The notes: generated from the letters alone by a model not told the origin. DNA of 64,000 nucleotides from Hydrogenophaga sp. NFH-34 (GCF_021401345.1 NZ_JACBGE010000011.1:1-64000); one strand, 5' to 3'. Shown: positions 53,162 to 61,825, counted from the stretch's first letter. Numbers and translations: made by a program.

Positions 53162-53787
53162 TTGAAATCAAGAATCAGTTTGCCCGCCACATGATCCTGT
53201 GGATACTGACGGGGCCTTTTCTAGCCGTGTTCCTCATGCCGGTGTTCATGGGTACCGAAAAGCTGCGGGTCCCGGACAGTGAGTATGAAACGCTCCAGGA
53301 ACTCGGAATCGAACATGACCTGGTGACACAGCGAGCCAACACCGTCTTCTCTTCTTTGTTCGTTGAAACGGGAGCAGTCCAGTGGACCCGAAAGTTCGCC
53401 AGCAGCAAGAACGGGTTCGGAACCCTGGGTGAGCGAAACATCAACAGAGGGTCGAACAGCTACGTGGAAGGCTTCTGGCACCTCATCTACAGGGCAATCT
53501 GGCGCTTCATGGGCATGTGGCCTGTGCTCTCGGTGCTGCTGCTGGCATTTGCGTTGCCGGCTTTCATCGATGGCATTGTGATCAGGGAAACGAAGCTGGA
53601 TCAGTTCAAGCCGCACAACCCGGTGTTCTTCTGGCTTTCCATGCACTCTGTCATCTCGATAGCAGGGTCGTTCCTTTTTCTGCCGCTACTGCCAATAGCG
53701 ATCACGATTCCCGTTCTCTACGGCGCGGTAGCACTGGTGTCGATCGGGCTTTGGACGCTCACGGCAAACCTCCAGACGGGCAACTAA
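53158..53787 (+). CDS. DUF4400 membrane protein of the conjugation module
   Basis: 209 aa with an N-terminal helix, a soluble loop (residues 40-95), and three to four C-terminal helices including FWHLIYRAIWRFMGMWPVLSVLLLAFALPAFIDGIVIRET, the DUF4400 hallmark. In SXT-family ICEs the gene after traD is of this type (s043/traJ). The IS5 insertion starts immediately after the TAA stop, whose bases lie in the duplicated target. Confidence 0.82.
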   Translation: MIEIKNQFARHMILWILTGPFLAVFLMPVFMGTEKLRVPDSEYETLQELGIEHDLVTQRANTVFSSLFVETGAVQWTRKFASSKNGFGTLGERNINRGSNSYVEGFWHLIYRAIWRFMGMWPVLSVLLLAFALPAFIDGIVIRETKLDQFKPHNPVFFWLSMHSVISIAGSFLFLPLLPIAITIPVLYGAVALVSIGLWTLTANLQTGN

Positions 53788-54959
53788 GGAAGGTCTGCAC
53801 AACACCCGCTGCAGCGTGAGTTGATGCACTCGATTTCGGCTTGCGCCGGTTGCTGGCTCGCAGGGGCTGTTTGGAGTCCGATTTCGCCCCGATTGGCGGC
53901 CTTCTGGCCGCCTGCAGACGCACTCATCCCTGCATCTCTTGCAGCAACGTGCGCCGCACCATCCACAGGTTGGACAGCGCAAACAGCGTGCGCAGTTGCG
54001 CCGTGTTCTTGGCCAGCCCCCGGTAGCGAACCTTCACATGCCCGAACTGGCACTTGATCACCCGGAACGGGTGTTCAACCTTGGCCCGCATGCGCGCCTT
54101 GAGCTGTTCGAGTCGGTCGAGGATTGCGCCCCTGGGCGTGCTCTTGTCCAGCACCTTGCGCTTGCCCGGTCGCATCGCAACGTGCCAGTGGGCGTTGATG
54201 CCTTGGGTCTCTTCTCGCTTGTCCACGCCTTGGTAGCCCGCATCGGCAAGGACATTGGTTTCCTCTCCGTGCACCAGCGCATGCGCCTGCGTCACGTCGT
54301 TGACATTGGCAGCCGTGCCCACCACCGTGTGCACCAGGCCCGAGTCCGCATCGATCCCAATGTGGGCCTTCATCCCGAAGTGCCATTGGTTGCCCTTCTT
54401 GGTCTGGTGCATCTCGGGGTCGCGTTCGCCGCCGCTGTTCTTGGTCGAACTCGGTGCAGCAATCAGCGTGGCATCGACCACGGTGCCGCTCTTGAGAAGC
54501 AGGCCCTTGGCCGCCAGCGTGGCGTTAACGGTGGCCAGGATCTGCAAGCTAAGGTTGTGGGCTTCGAGCAGATGGCGAAAGCGCAGGATGGTGCTCTCGT
54601 CGGGCAGGTTGTCTTCGCCAGCGTCCAGCCCCACAAACTCGCGGAACAGCGCCATGTCGTACAGCGCTTCTTCCATGGCCGGGTCCGAGAGGTTGAACCA
54701 CTGCTGCAGGAAGTGAATGCGCAGCATGGTCTCGACGGCAAACGGCGGGCGTCCGCCCTTGGCGCCCGGTGCCGGCGCATGCGGTGCGATCAACGACACC
54801 AGCTCAGCCCACGGCACCACCAGGTTCATCTCGTCCAGGAACTCGCGCTTGCGTGTGCGCTTGGTCTTGCGCTCGAATCCGCTCTCGCCCAGGCTCATTT
54901 GCTTCATGCCGTCAATGTCTCACATCGGGCCAGGGGTGCCGGGGTTGTGCAGACCTTCC
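53788..54959 (-). mobile_element. IS5-family insertion sequence (1172 bp)
   Basis: Terminal inverted repeats GGAAGGTCTGCACAAC (53788-53803) and GTTGTGCAGACCTTCC (54944-54959) are perfect. Both sides have the 4-bp target duplication CTAA (53784-53787, 54960-54963), the YTAR type typical of IS5. All parts are intact, indicating recent insertion. Confidence 0.95.
53924..54907 (-). CDS. IS5-family DDE transposase
   Basis: 327 aa. DUF772 N-terminus (PPFAVETMLRIHFLQQWFNLSD). DDE catalytic motifs: VVDATLIAAPSSTKN, VLADAGYQGVD and the YREK-like region (RMRAKVEHPFRVIK). Full length, no frameshift. Confidence 0.95.
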   Translation of the reverse strand: MKQMSLGESGFERKTKRTRKREFLDEMNLVVPWAELVSLIAPHAPAPGAKGGRPPFAVETMLRIHFLQQWFNLSDPAMEEALYDMALFREFVGLDAGEDNLPDESTILRFRHLLEAHNLSLQILATVNATLAAKGLLLKSGTVVDATLIAAPSSTKNSGGERDPEMHQTKKGNQWHFGMKAHIGIDADSGLVHTVVGTAANVNDVTQAHALVHGEETNVLADAGYQGVDKREETQGINAHWHVAMRPGKRKVLDKSTPRGAILDRLEQLKARMRAKVEHPFRVIKCQFGHVKVRYRGLAKNTAQLRTLFALSNLWMVRRTLLQEMQG

Positions 54960-54977
54960 CTAACGGTCCTGTTGGGA

Positions 54978-54999
54978 GTGCGCCCAAATTTGAGCGCTC
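54978..54999. repeat. AAATTT palindrome, copy 4
   Basis: Core GCGCCCAAATTTGAGCGC followed by CTCGAAAG. It lies 18 bp outside the IS5 right end and 12 bp past the stop of the CxxC gene. Confidence 0.75.
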
Positions 55000-55010
55000 G
55001 AAAGCTGTTC

Positions 55011-55568
55011 CTACAGCATCAGGATTTGAGCGCCCAAATTTGGGCGGCCCTTCGACTTGGGTGCGTTGGGTGTGCAAGCATGCTTGTCTACTCTCAGTGC
55101 GGCGATATCTTGTGGGACCAGCGAGCCCTGGATGATGACGGGCGTGTCGCACCCGTCGATGGCTACCCACAGGGGCAGCGCCAACCGGCCGATACTGCGG
55201 AAGACTTCGGTGTTTGCATTCAAGAACGATGCGTGCAAGGCATCCTTCTCCCTGGTCGTCGCGTAGATGGCGATTGGAACAATCTTCGTAGGGACGGGCG
55301 AGGTGCCAGCTTGTGCAACGGCTTCGCTACATATCGCGCACTCGGGGTCCACGAAGAGGAATGCACGGGGAGTGCCCGCTTGCACCTGGTAGCCATGAGT
55401 GGCTCGAAGGGAAAGCTCAAAGGCCTGCTCTGGAGTCAAGCTTCGGGATTCAGCCCTGCTTGTGGTCAGGATTACGGCGCATCCGATGCATGACGCTGCC
55501 ACCAGCAGATAGCCCATGAATGAGGAAATGATGTTCTGTTGTTGCACTGCAAGCTCCTTTGAAGGCAT
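55011..55568 (-). CDS. Thioredoxin-fold protein with CxxC motif
   Basis: 185 aa. An N-terminal membrane anchor (residues 15-35) is followed by a thioredoxin-like domain with CAIC in FVDPECAICSEAV and a cis-Pro candidate further on, so it should face the periplasm. Such DsbC-like proteins often accompany conjugative pili (TraF/TrbB-like). The final residues (GRPNLGAQILML) are encoded across palindrome copy 5. Confidence 0.7.
   Translation of the reverse strand: MPSKELAVQQQNIISSFMGYLLVAASCIGCAVILTTSRAESRSLTPEQAFELSLRATHGYQVQAGTPRAFLFVDPECAICSEAVAQAGTSPVPTKIVPIAIYATTREKDALHASFLNANTEVFRSIGRLALPLWVAIDGCDTPVIIQGSLVPQDIAALRVDKHACTPNAPKSKGRPNLGAQILML
55028..55049. repeat. AAATTT palindrome, copy 5
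   Basis: Core GCGCCCAAATTTGGGCGG, with a perfect inner palindrome. It lies inside the 3' end of the CxxC gene, 28 bp from copy 4, so the two form a close pair. Confidence 0.75.
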
Positions 55569-55608
55569 GCTTGCACTTGGATTGGCAAATGCAACTTGGC
55601 ACGAGAGC

Positions 55609-56199
55609 CTAGAGGCCGGCTTCTTCCAGAAGCTCAGTTGTCGATTTCAAGGGCAGCTTCATGGCCCGGGCCTTGAATCCCATGTATGCCATCTGACTGG
55701 GCAGTGTGAGCGCCCAACGTTGCTTGGGTTGCATACGTCCTGATTTCTGCGCGTTGATGAGGATCGTGTAGGCCTGGTCGTACTTTGTGAAAGCTCGAAG
55801 CCACTGAGCGCAAATCGGGTGAACGATCTGCAGGTTGATCTTTCGAGGTCTCATCCACGCATGTTCGATCTGTCCGACTGGCAAGGACTTGACGATATCC
55901 AGTAGGTCCGACATCTGCCAGGTCATCTCGGCAGCGTCTTCGCGGACGAGCTTGGCCCAATCTGGGTCAAGGCAGTTCAGGAATAGCTTGGCCGAGACGA
56001 TGTTCCAGTCACGCCGGAGGATCCGTGCTATCGGCGAAGTGGCGAACTGGATCGATGCCGCGGCACTCATCGAAGCGCGGATGCGCTGCAGTCGATGGCC
56101 ATTCTTCAACTCGACGACCAGTGGTTCGGTACTGGTTTCGAGTTCGTTGTCGAGTACGCGATCGACGGACAAGTCGTTGTGATTGATGATTGCTTCCAC
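55609..56199 (-). CDS. Hypothetical ICE protein (possibly AcaB/TIGR03761-like)
   Basis: 196 aa. LFLNCLDPDWAKLVREDAAEMTWQMSDLLDIVKSL, then RKINLQIVHPICAQWLRAFTKYDQAYTILINAQKSG, faintly resembles the DUF1845/TIGR03761 family to which AcaB belongs. Assignment is uncertain. It lies upstream of the CxxC gene on the same strand. Confidence 0.5.
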   Translation of the reverse strand: MEAIINHNDLSVDRVLDNELETSTEPLVVELKNGHRLQRIRASMSAAASIQFATSPIARILRRDWNIVSAKLFLNCLDPDWAKLVREDAAEMTWQMSDLLDIVKSLPVGQIEHAWMRPRKINLQIVHPICAQWLRAFTKYDQAYTILINAQKSGRMQPKQRWALTLPSQMAYMGFKARAMKLPLKSTTELLEEAGL

Positions 56200-56757
56200 A
56201 CGTTGATTCTGATGACGAGTGCCGATGGTGGACCATGAATACCTATGTTCAAAGGGCTACATTTGTTCGCACGCTCTTGTGCATCGGAAGAAAAATATCT
56301 CTACTCACAAAACCACATCTGTGGAACGAGATGGCCGGCCCAGTGCTCCGAATCTCTTGGCCCGCCAACCAGCGACCTTCGTGTCGCCCCTCTGAGCCTG
56401 ACTACTCAGATTGACATGTGCCCGTTGCGGCGATTGGCCTAGTCAGCCAAATGGTGAACCTGCCAGTGTCAACGTCCAGGCTAATCCTGACGTGATGCAG
56501 ATGGTCCCGTAAGGGTGCGTGTCCTGTATGCGCAGTCCCTTGTGGGGCTGGGCGGATTCGCTACTTCGCAATGTGTGGTTGTTCTACAACCGCAGCAAAA
56601 GCCCCCTCCGAACCACCAACCACGGTTCGGAGGGGGTCGGCCTTTTCAGACACCCATCAAACAACACTAAGCCGCTCGCTGATCAAGATATCCTTTTTCG
56701 GGCATCTCGATAAGCCGGTGGCTGCGCTCATTTTTTTCAACTTCATACATGAAGGAG
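56200..56757. other. 558-bp intergenic region
   Basis: No convincing gene. It holds a strong hairpin at 56602-56636 (CCCCCTCCGAACC/GGTTCGGAGGGGG) followed by GGCCTTTT, which could terminate plus-strand transcription or act as a variant of the downstream leaders. The divergent promoters for 56199 and 56758 should lie here. Confidence 0.4.
56602..56646 (+). terminator. Strong hairpin followed by CCTTTT
   Basis: A 13-bp stem with a 9-nt loop, then TCGGCCTTTTC. It is terminator-like, or a leader-type stem for the 63-aa gene. Confidence 0.5.
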
Positions 56758-56949
56758 ATGAGTATGCTGAAAATCCAAGCAACCGTGTACTCCCAGTGCC
56801 GCGCAAGCCGGCGCAATTTCCTCCAGCCCGAGTTCCACGGCACTCGAAGCGAATGCAATCGATTCATATCAGATCGCGCAAGGCAAGGCCGTCCGACGCA
56901 TTTCTCGTTCTTGTCGTCCATGGATCGTCGCAAAGCCACCCGTAGGTAA
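56758..56949 (+). CDS. Small basic protein
   Basis: 63 aa (MSMLKIQATVYSQCRASRRNFLQPEFHG...). AAGGAG lies just upstream, overlapped by a CTTCAT-AC-ATGAAG hairpin that could mask it. It precedes the radC leader. Unknown function. Confidence 0.5.
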   Translation: MSMLKIQATVYSQCRASRRNFLQPEFHGTRSECNRFISDRARQGRPTHFSFLSSMDRRKATRR

Positions 56950-56957
56950 TGCGATGA

Positions 56958-57056
56958 GGCGCTTCGTGCGCCTTCCTTGGTGTTGCTCAAGCAGCACCAA
57001 GGAAGGCTCATGCCGTTTCCTATTTGAAAACCTCATTCGAGGAAAGGAAACGCAAA
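56958..57056 (+). promoter_or_regulatory. Structured leader A (radC)
   Basis: P0: GGCGC/GCGCC hairpin at 56958-56972. P1: GCCTTCCTTGGTG/CACCAAGGAAGGC, 13 of 13 bp (56970-56982, 56995-57007), sharing bases with P0. P2: GTTTCC (57015-57020) opposite GGAAAC (57046-57051) at the Shine-Dalgarno. ATG at 57057. Confidence 0.65.
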
Positions 57057-57629
57057 ATGAACACCATATCTGCATCGATCGACGAACTCTTGCAGTTCGC
57101 CTTTGGCCTGACCCCGCAACAGGCCGAAGAAGCGAAGGACCAACTATTCCCGCGAAATGGTCAGCTTTTCCTCCAGGACAGCGCAGGCTTCGACGCTCGC
57201 GCAAAGCTGGAGGCAGCAGTCGAAATTGATCGCCGTATAGCCGCATCGAAATTGGCTTCGGTTAGCAGCCCTGAAATGGCGGTCGAAATGCTCAGAAAGA
57301 TCATTGGACCGCAGGAGCATGAGTCGTTCTGGTGTATCTGGCTCGATTCACAGCACAACATCATTGGTGCCGAAGAGATGTTTCGCGGAACTGCCACGCA
57401 GACCTCTGTTTATCCTCGGGAAGTGGTGAAGAAAGCACTGAAGACCAACGCATCAGCGATCATCATGGCCCACAACCACCCCAGCGGAAGCACCCAGCCC
57501 AGCCGCTCTGACGAAGAACTCACGCGCACGGTCAAGTCCGCGCTAAGCCTGGTCGATGTGAGGGTGCTCGATCACGTCATCATCACTCGGGAGAAGACGA
57601 CTTCCATGGTCGCCATGGGTCTTTTCTAA
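57057..57629 (+). CDS. radC: RadC-family JAB-domain protein
   Basis: 190 aa. JAMM metal motif HNHPSGSTQPSRSD (His139, His141, Asp152) with upstream Glu in GAEEMFRG. The RadC N-terminal helix-hairpin part is reduced. RadC-like genes are frequent ICE/phage cargo; the function is not settled. The SD is inside leader A. Confidence 0.9.
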   Translation: MNTISASIDELLQFAFGLTPQQAEEAKDQLFPRNGQLFLQDSAGFDARAKLEAAVEIDRRIAASKLASVSSPEMAVEMLRKIIGPQEHESFWCIWLDSQHNIIGAEEMFRGTATQTSVYPREVVKKALKTNASAIIMAHNHPSGSTQPSRSDEELTRTVKSALSLVDVRVLDHVIITREKTTSMVAMGLF

Positions 57630-57642
57630 ACCCATCTCAAAC

Positions 57643-57736
57643 CCCGCTTCGGCGGGTTTTCCAGTGGGGAATGCCACCGGAAAGCCCACCGGCTTTTGTC
57701 CTTTCAAAACTCACTTTCGAGGAAAGGATACGAGAC
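57643..57736 (+). promoter_or_regulatory. Structured leader B
   Basis: P0 CCCGC-TTCG-GCGGG then TTTT (57643-57660). P1 GGTTTTCCAGTGG/CCACCGGAAAGCC (57655-57667, 57674-57686), 12 of 13 pairs, reusing the P0 3' arm and its T-run. P2 TCCTTTC (57699-57705) pairs with GAAAGGA (57722-57728), the SD of the next gene. Confidence 0.75.
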
Positions 57737-58099
57737 ATGGACTGGAAAACGCAAGCCTCCATGGAGGCCGAAAAGAACTGCACGGTCATCGCGATGCGTA
57801 ACCGTGCTCAATGGCATCGTGAGCGTGGCATGGACTTCTTGAACAACAGCGTTCGAGCCATGGCTCAGCATGATGACGATGCCAGGGCTCTCGATGCAGC
57901 GGCCGACATGATCGTCCAAGAGCACATCGCCAACGCGGGCGTCAAGGCCGGCGTGTACGAGTCGGCAGTCACCGGCTTCGATCGTGTTCGTGGGAAGTAC
58001 GTCGAGGTTCGAGACGAGAAGGGCTGGCGCTGCATCTGGAGTGAAAAGCTCAATGCACAAGAGGCAGTGGATATGGAGGCATCCGATGCCTATTCCTAA
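57737..58099 (+). CDS. Hypothetical protein
   Basis: 120 aa, helical (MDWKTQASMEAEKNCTVIAMRNRAQWHRERGMDFLNN). ATG fixed by GAAAGGA at 8 nt. It overlaps the DUF262 gene by 14 bp. Unknown. Confidence 0.65.
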   Translation: MDWKTQASMEAEKNCTVIAMRNRAQWHRERGMDFLNNSVRAMAQHDDDARALDAAADMIVQEHIANAGVKAGVYESAVTGFDRVRGKYVEVRDEKGWRCIWSEKLNAQEAVDMEASDAYS

Positions 58100-58586
58100 A
58101 CGGCTTCTAAGGGGGACAACGCGGGAAACCACGATCGAACACCTGTTTCTGCGTGAAACGGCGATCAATTGCCATCCTGGCGAACGCCTCATCTTCAACC
58201 AGTTCATTCCACCCTGGCAGAGGCCGGAGGTGTGGACCATCGAGCAGAAGCGCAACTTCCTTGAAAGCGTCTTCCTCGGTCTGAACTGCGGGTTGATCGT
58301 GTGCAACGGCTTGGACTGGACTGCCAGCGGGCGAAAGCCGATGTCGGGATGGGTTCTGGATGGCCAGCAGCGTTTGACGGCTCTGCGTGAGTTCATCGAA
58401 CGCGGCATGCTCATCTTCGATGACGTGACTTATCACGGGATTAGCCCCGTCGAGAAACTGCGATTTCACCGAAAGCATTTCACACGCCATGAGCTGGACT
58501 ACATCGATGATGAGTCTGTTCTCAAGGAACTGTACAACCGTCTCAACTTTGGTGGAACAAGCCACTATCACTCCCAGAGACTTTGA
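58086..58586 (+). CDS. Stand-alone DUF262 (GmrS-like) domain
   Basis: 166 aa. FIPPWQRPEVWTIEQKRNFLESVFLGL (QRP at 45-47) and LDGQQRLTALREF (DGQQR at 92-96) are the ParB/sulfiredoxin-like NTPase motifs of DUF262. Type IV enzymes such as GmrSD add a DUF1524 HNH nuclease, which is missing here and has no partner downstream. Possibly a regulator or half of a restriction enzyme. Confidence 0.82.
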   Translation: MPIPKRLLRGTTRETTIEHLFLRETAINCHPGERLIFNQFIPPWQRPEVWTIEQKRNFLESVFLGLNCGLIVCNGLDWTASGRKPMSGWVLDGQQRLTALREFIERGMLIFDDVTYHGISPVEKLRFHRKHFTRHELDYIDDESVLKELYNRLNFGGTSHYHSQRL

Positions 58587-58617
58587 TTTTTCAATATTAC
58601 GGAAGAAGGAATCTGCA

Positions 58618-58899
58618 ATGCAACTGCTGCTTACGAAATCACTGAATATCACATCGAAGAATGGTGTGGCTTTGGAACTCTTTCCTGTCCACATGGAAAA
58701 TGGATTTCCGAGTCGAGACCCGGGCCTGTGGTTGGATTTTCTATATCCACCAAGCAAAGAGAACACTCATGAGCTGAGCGCAATAGAGTGTGAAAAGGCC
58801 CAAGACTACATGCGAAAGCATCAGACTGAAGCGCTCAGCGAGGATGGGGAAAAAGCCTTCACCATAGCTGGGGACCGTTTGGTTCGGTGCAAGCCGTAG
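58618..58899 (+). CDS. Hypothetical protein
   Basis: 93 aa (MQLLLTKSLNITSKNGVALELFPVHMENGFPS...). AAGGA lies 8 nt before the ATG and no structured leader is present, unlike its neighbours. Unknown. Confidence 0.55.
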   Translation: MQLLLTKSLNITSKNGVALELFPVHMENGFPSRDPGLWLDFLYPPSKENTHELSAIECEKAQDYMRKHQTEALSEDGEKAFTIAGDRLVRCKP

Positions 58900-58923
58900 C
58901 TCATCTTAAAACAATGAAAGACC

Positions 58924-59019
58924 AACCCGCATCAGTGGGTTTTCTCATTCGTGAAGGAATGAGAAAGCCTGTTGGCACTCCTTTCTAGTCACCGACATGT
59001 TCGGTATGAAAGGAAAAAT
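58924..59019 (+). promoter_or_regulatory. Structured leader C
   Basis: P0 AACCC/GGGTT (58924-58941). P1 GGTTTTCTCATTC/GAATGAGAAAGCC (58938-58950, 58957-58969), all 13 pairs, loop GTGAAG. P2 TCCTTTC (58979-58985) with GAAAGGA (59008-59014), enclosing a small ACCGA/TCGGT hairpin. Confidence 0.78.
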
Positions 59020-59904
59020 ATGAGCATCATGAGCTTTCCCGATCGTGGGAATTGGGGGAAATCGGCGTGGCGTGGCAACTGCAGTGGCCATGTCTACAAA
59101 GAACTGTTCGAGCGCCTGAAGCCTGGTGTTTTTGTTGACCCCATGGTCGGCTCTGGCACCTCCGTTGAGGTGGCGAAGGAAATGGGCATTGAGGCCTATG
59201 GCCTGGATCTGCATTCCGGATTCAACGCCGTCAGGGACAGCATTCTGCTGGCCGTGGGGAAGCCTGCTGACCTGTGCATCTCGCACCCTCCCTATGGCGC
59301 GATGATCGTGTACAGCGGCAACGTCTGGGGAAAGGCAGATCCCAATGACTTGTCCCGCTGCCCGAGCGATGAAGACTTCCACGAGAAGATGCAGCTCGTG
59401 CTGATGAACCAACGTGAGGCCACCAACTCCGGTGGTTACTACGGGACGATCATCGGAGACTGGCGCCGCAAGGGGGTCTATACCAGCTACCAGGCTGAAA
59501 TGATCGCCCGGATGCCCAAGGGTGAGTTGGCCGCGGTGATCATCAAGGCTCAGCACAACTGCACATCTGACCGCAAGACGTATGGTTTGATGAAGCTGCC
59601 CCACATCCTCCACGAGTACATCCTGCTCTGGCAGAAGAAGGCGGTTCCTGTCCTGCTGATGCTCCGCGATCTCGCGCATCAGCAATACAGCCGGCTGACC
59701 GGCACCTGGAAGAACATCGTCAAGTGCATCCTGATGGAGCTTGGCGGTAAATCCGACCTGTCGGCGATCTACCAGGAAATCGAAAAGTCCGCACCGGACA
59801 AGCTTGCAAGTAATCCCCACTGGAAAGCCAAGATCCGGCAAACCCTCAACCAGAATGAAGACCTGTTCAGGCCCGTTGCAACTGGTGTCTGGGCGATCGC
59901 CTGA
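59020..59904 (+). CDS. DNA methyltransferase (N6A/N4C type)
   Basis: 294 aa. Motif I DPMVGSGTSVEVAKEMG (40-56) and motif IV SHPPYG (88-93); the usual Asn/Asp/Ser before PPY is His here. An N-terminal target part is minimal. No restriction partner is adjacent. Could protect the element from host restriction. Confidence 0.8.
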   Translation: MSIMSFPDRGNWGKSAWRGNCSGHVYKELFERLKPGVFVDPMVGSGTSVEVAKEMGIEAYGLDLHSGFNAVRDSILLAVGKPADLCISHPPYGAMIVYSGNVWGKADPNDLSRCPSDEDFHEKMQLVLMNQREATNSGGYYGTIIGDWRRKGVYTSYQAEMIARMPKGELAAVIIKAQHNCTSDRKTYGLMKLPHILHEYILLWQKKAVPVLLMLRDLAHQQYSRLTGTWKNIVKCILMELGGKSDLSAIYQEIEKSAPDKLASNPHWKAKIRQTLNQNEDLFRPVATGVWAIA

Positions 59905-59918
59905 TTCCAAAACCCAAA

Positions 59919-60024
59919 CCCGCTTCGGCGGGCTTTCTTCTGGTGCTTGCCGGACCCAGTAGAAAGCCTACCCGGCTTTCCTTTCTCTCATCGCCGCATC
60001 TGCCGGCAATTCAGAAAGGAAACC
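59919..60024 (+). promoter_or_regulatory. Structured leader D
   Basis: P0 CCCGC-TTCG-GCGGG then CTTTC (59919-59937). P1 GGCTTTCTTCTGG/CCAGTAGAAAGCC (59931-59943, 59956-59968), 12 of 13. P2 TCCTTTCT (59979-59986) with AGAAAGGA (60013-60020), 8 of 8. ATG at 60025. Confidence 0.78.
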
Positions 60025-60339
60025 ATGAGCAACAACATCAAAATTACGGCCTTGCCGTACGACATCAATCCGGAGGCTTCCAGCGAAGGCTACGGACCTG
60101 AGTACATGTGCCGAGTAAGCGCCAAGACTGCCCGTGGACTCGCCCGTATGTACCCCATGCCTCGCATGGGCGAAAGTCTCACCGTCGCCATCCCGCGACT
60201 GGCGTTGGTCAACGTGTCGGGCAGCTTCTACCTTCGCCACACGGATGTACCGATCCGCGATTGGCCTTCGGTCTTCAGGATCGAGGTCATTCAAAGCAAG
60301 GATTCCAAGGCCAGCAAAGAAGAGGGGGCCGAGGCATGA
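60025..60339 (+). CDS. Hypothetical protein
   Basis: 104 aa (MSNNIKITALPYDINPEASSEGYGPEYMCRVS...), beta-rich. The stop overlaps the cytosine methyltransferase start (ATGA), so the pair is coupled. Unknown. Confidence 0.65.
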   Translation: MSNNIKITALPYDINPEASSEGYGPEYMCRVSAKTARGLARMYPMPRMGESLTVAIPRLALVNVSGSFYLRHTDVPIRDWPSVFRIEVIQSKDSKASKEEGAEA

Positions 60340-61760
60340 GCATCCGGCGATACCTCATCCGCAAGCTCGGCGAACACCGCGGCTCGCCGCGCCTTTACAT
60401 CGACACGATGGCGCTGAAGGAAGCCGGCTTCGAGCCTGGCGCATCCTACACGCGCCACGTCGATAAGGAGGCAGGCCGCATCGTGCTCAAGCTCGATCCG
60501 ATTGGGACGCACCGCGTCTCCAAGAAGGAAAAGAGCGGCAACACGATGCCGGTGATCGACATCAACAGCCGTGAGGCTCTGAGTCCCCTGGATGGCCTGC
60601 AAGCCGTGAGGCTGGTAATCCAGGACGGCATGATTGCCGCAATGGCCCCGGCCTCGCAACTGAACGCTCGTCGCCGGCTGCATCGTTTGCGCGAACACCT
60701 GGTGCAGGGCAGGGTGGTCACAGGGTCGCTCTCGCATGGCGGGGGTATCCTGGACAACGCCGCGCATGCAGGCTTGGCATCTGCCGGTGTCGATTCGAGC
60801 CTCGCTTTTGCCAATGAAATCGACGAGGGCCTGATGGAGCACTCCAGCAAGGTCAACGAAATCTGGGACATGGGCACGATCGGGATTGGCGCTGGCATGC
60901 AGGAGGCCGTCCAGGATGAGTGGCTGATGCAGCGTCTGCCGCAGATCGACGTTCTGGCCGTGGGCATTCCGTGCAGCGGCGCATCGAAAGCCGGTGCCGC
61001 CAAGCGCAAGCTGGAGTTGATGGAGAATCACCCGGAAGTAGGTCACCTGGCCGCCAGCTTCCTGATGATGGTCCAACGCACCCAGCCCGCGGTTGTCGTT
61101 GTCGAGTGTGTTCAGGAGTATGCGAATACTGGGTCCGCCCAGATCATCCGCCAGCACCTTCGAGACAGTGGCTACAACGTCAATGAGGTCACCCTGAAAG
61201 GGGAGGACTTTGGCGTGCTGGAATGTCGCAAGCGCTGGTTCTTGGTGGCCGCTACGAACGGAATCACCATCGAGCTGGACAAGTTGGAGCCCGCCTGTAC
61301 TCCGGTCCGGATCGTTGCCGAAGCTCTCGATGAGATTGCCGATGATGACGCAATCTGGCGCAGCTTCGACTACCTCAAAGCCAAAGCTGTCCGTGACGTG
61401 GAGAAGGGAAACAACTTCTCCATGCAACTCGTGCAGCCTACTGATACGTTCGTACCTACGCTGCGCAAGGGTTATCACAAAGGCGGATCAACCGACCCGC
61501 TCCTGGCGCATCCCCGCAAAGAAGGACTGTACCGGTTGTTCACGGCAAAGGAGCATGCTCGAATCAAGCAGATCCCAGATCACCTGATCGTTGGTATGTC
61601 CGAGTGTCGAGCACACCAACTCCTAGGACAGAGCGTGCTGTTCACTCCTGTTAAGGCGCTGTTCAACCGGATCGGGCAAGCACTGGCGATGTGGGTAGAA
61701 GGCGAGCAAACCTCCAGCACCTACTCAGCCGGCTACAACCTGATCCGTGCAACCGGTTGA
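60336..61760 (+). CDS. DNA cytosine-5 methyltransferase with AbrB-like N-terminus
   Basis: 474 aa. Motif I-like SLSHGGGILDNAAHAGLASAG (131-151), motif IV GIPCSGASKAG with catalytic Cys213, motif VI VVECVQEY (Glu257) and motif VIII ECRKRWFLVA. Residues 19-55 (RLYIDTMALKEAGFEPGASYTRHVDKEAGRIVLKL) resemble an AbrB/SpoVT swapped hairpin, an unusual fusion. No cognate endonuclease nearby. Confidence 0.82.
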   Translation: MSIRRYLIRKLGEHRGSPRLYIDTMALKEAGFEPGASYTRHVDKEAGRIVLKLDPIGTHRVSKKEKSGNTMPVIDINSREALSPLDGLQAVRLVIQDGMIAAMAPASQLNARRRLHRLREHLVQGRVVTGSLSHGGGILDNAAHAGLASAGVDSSLAFANEIDEGLMEHSSKVNEIWDMGTIGIGAGMQEAVQDEWLMQRLPQIDVLAVGIPCSGASKAGAAKRKLELMENHPEVGHLAASFLMMVQRTQPAVVVVECVQEYANTGSAQIIRQHLRDSGYNVNEVTLKGEDFGVLECRKRWFLVAATNGITIELDKLEPACTPVRIVAEALDEIADDDAIWRSFDYLKAKAVRDVEKGNNFSMQLVQPTDTFVPTLRKGYHKGGSTDPLLAHPRKEGLYRLFTAKEHARIKQIPDHLIVGMSECRAHQLLGQSVLFTPVKALFNRIGQALAMWVEGEQTSSTYSAGYNLIRATG

Positions 61761-61776
61761 CTGACCAATAACGAAG

Positions 61777-61825
61777 TCCCTTCGGGGGCTTTCTTCTGGA
61801 TGTTGATGCTCTCCAGAAGAAAGCC
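61777..61825 (+). promoter_or_regulatory. Incomplete leader E (P0/P1 only)
   Basis: P0 TCCC-TTC-GGGG then GCTTTC. P1 GGCTTTCTTCTGGA/TCCAGAAGAAAGCC is a perfect 14-bp stem (61787-61800, 61812-61825). No P2 or gene follows; palindrome copy 6 begins 11 bp later. Confidence 0.7.
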
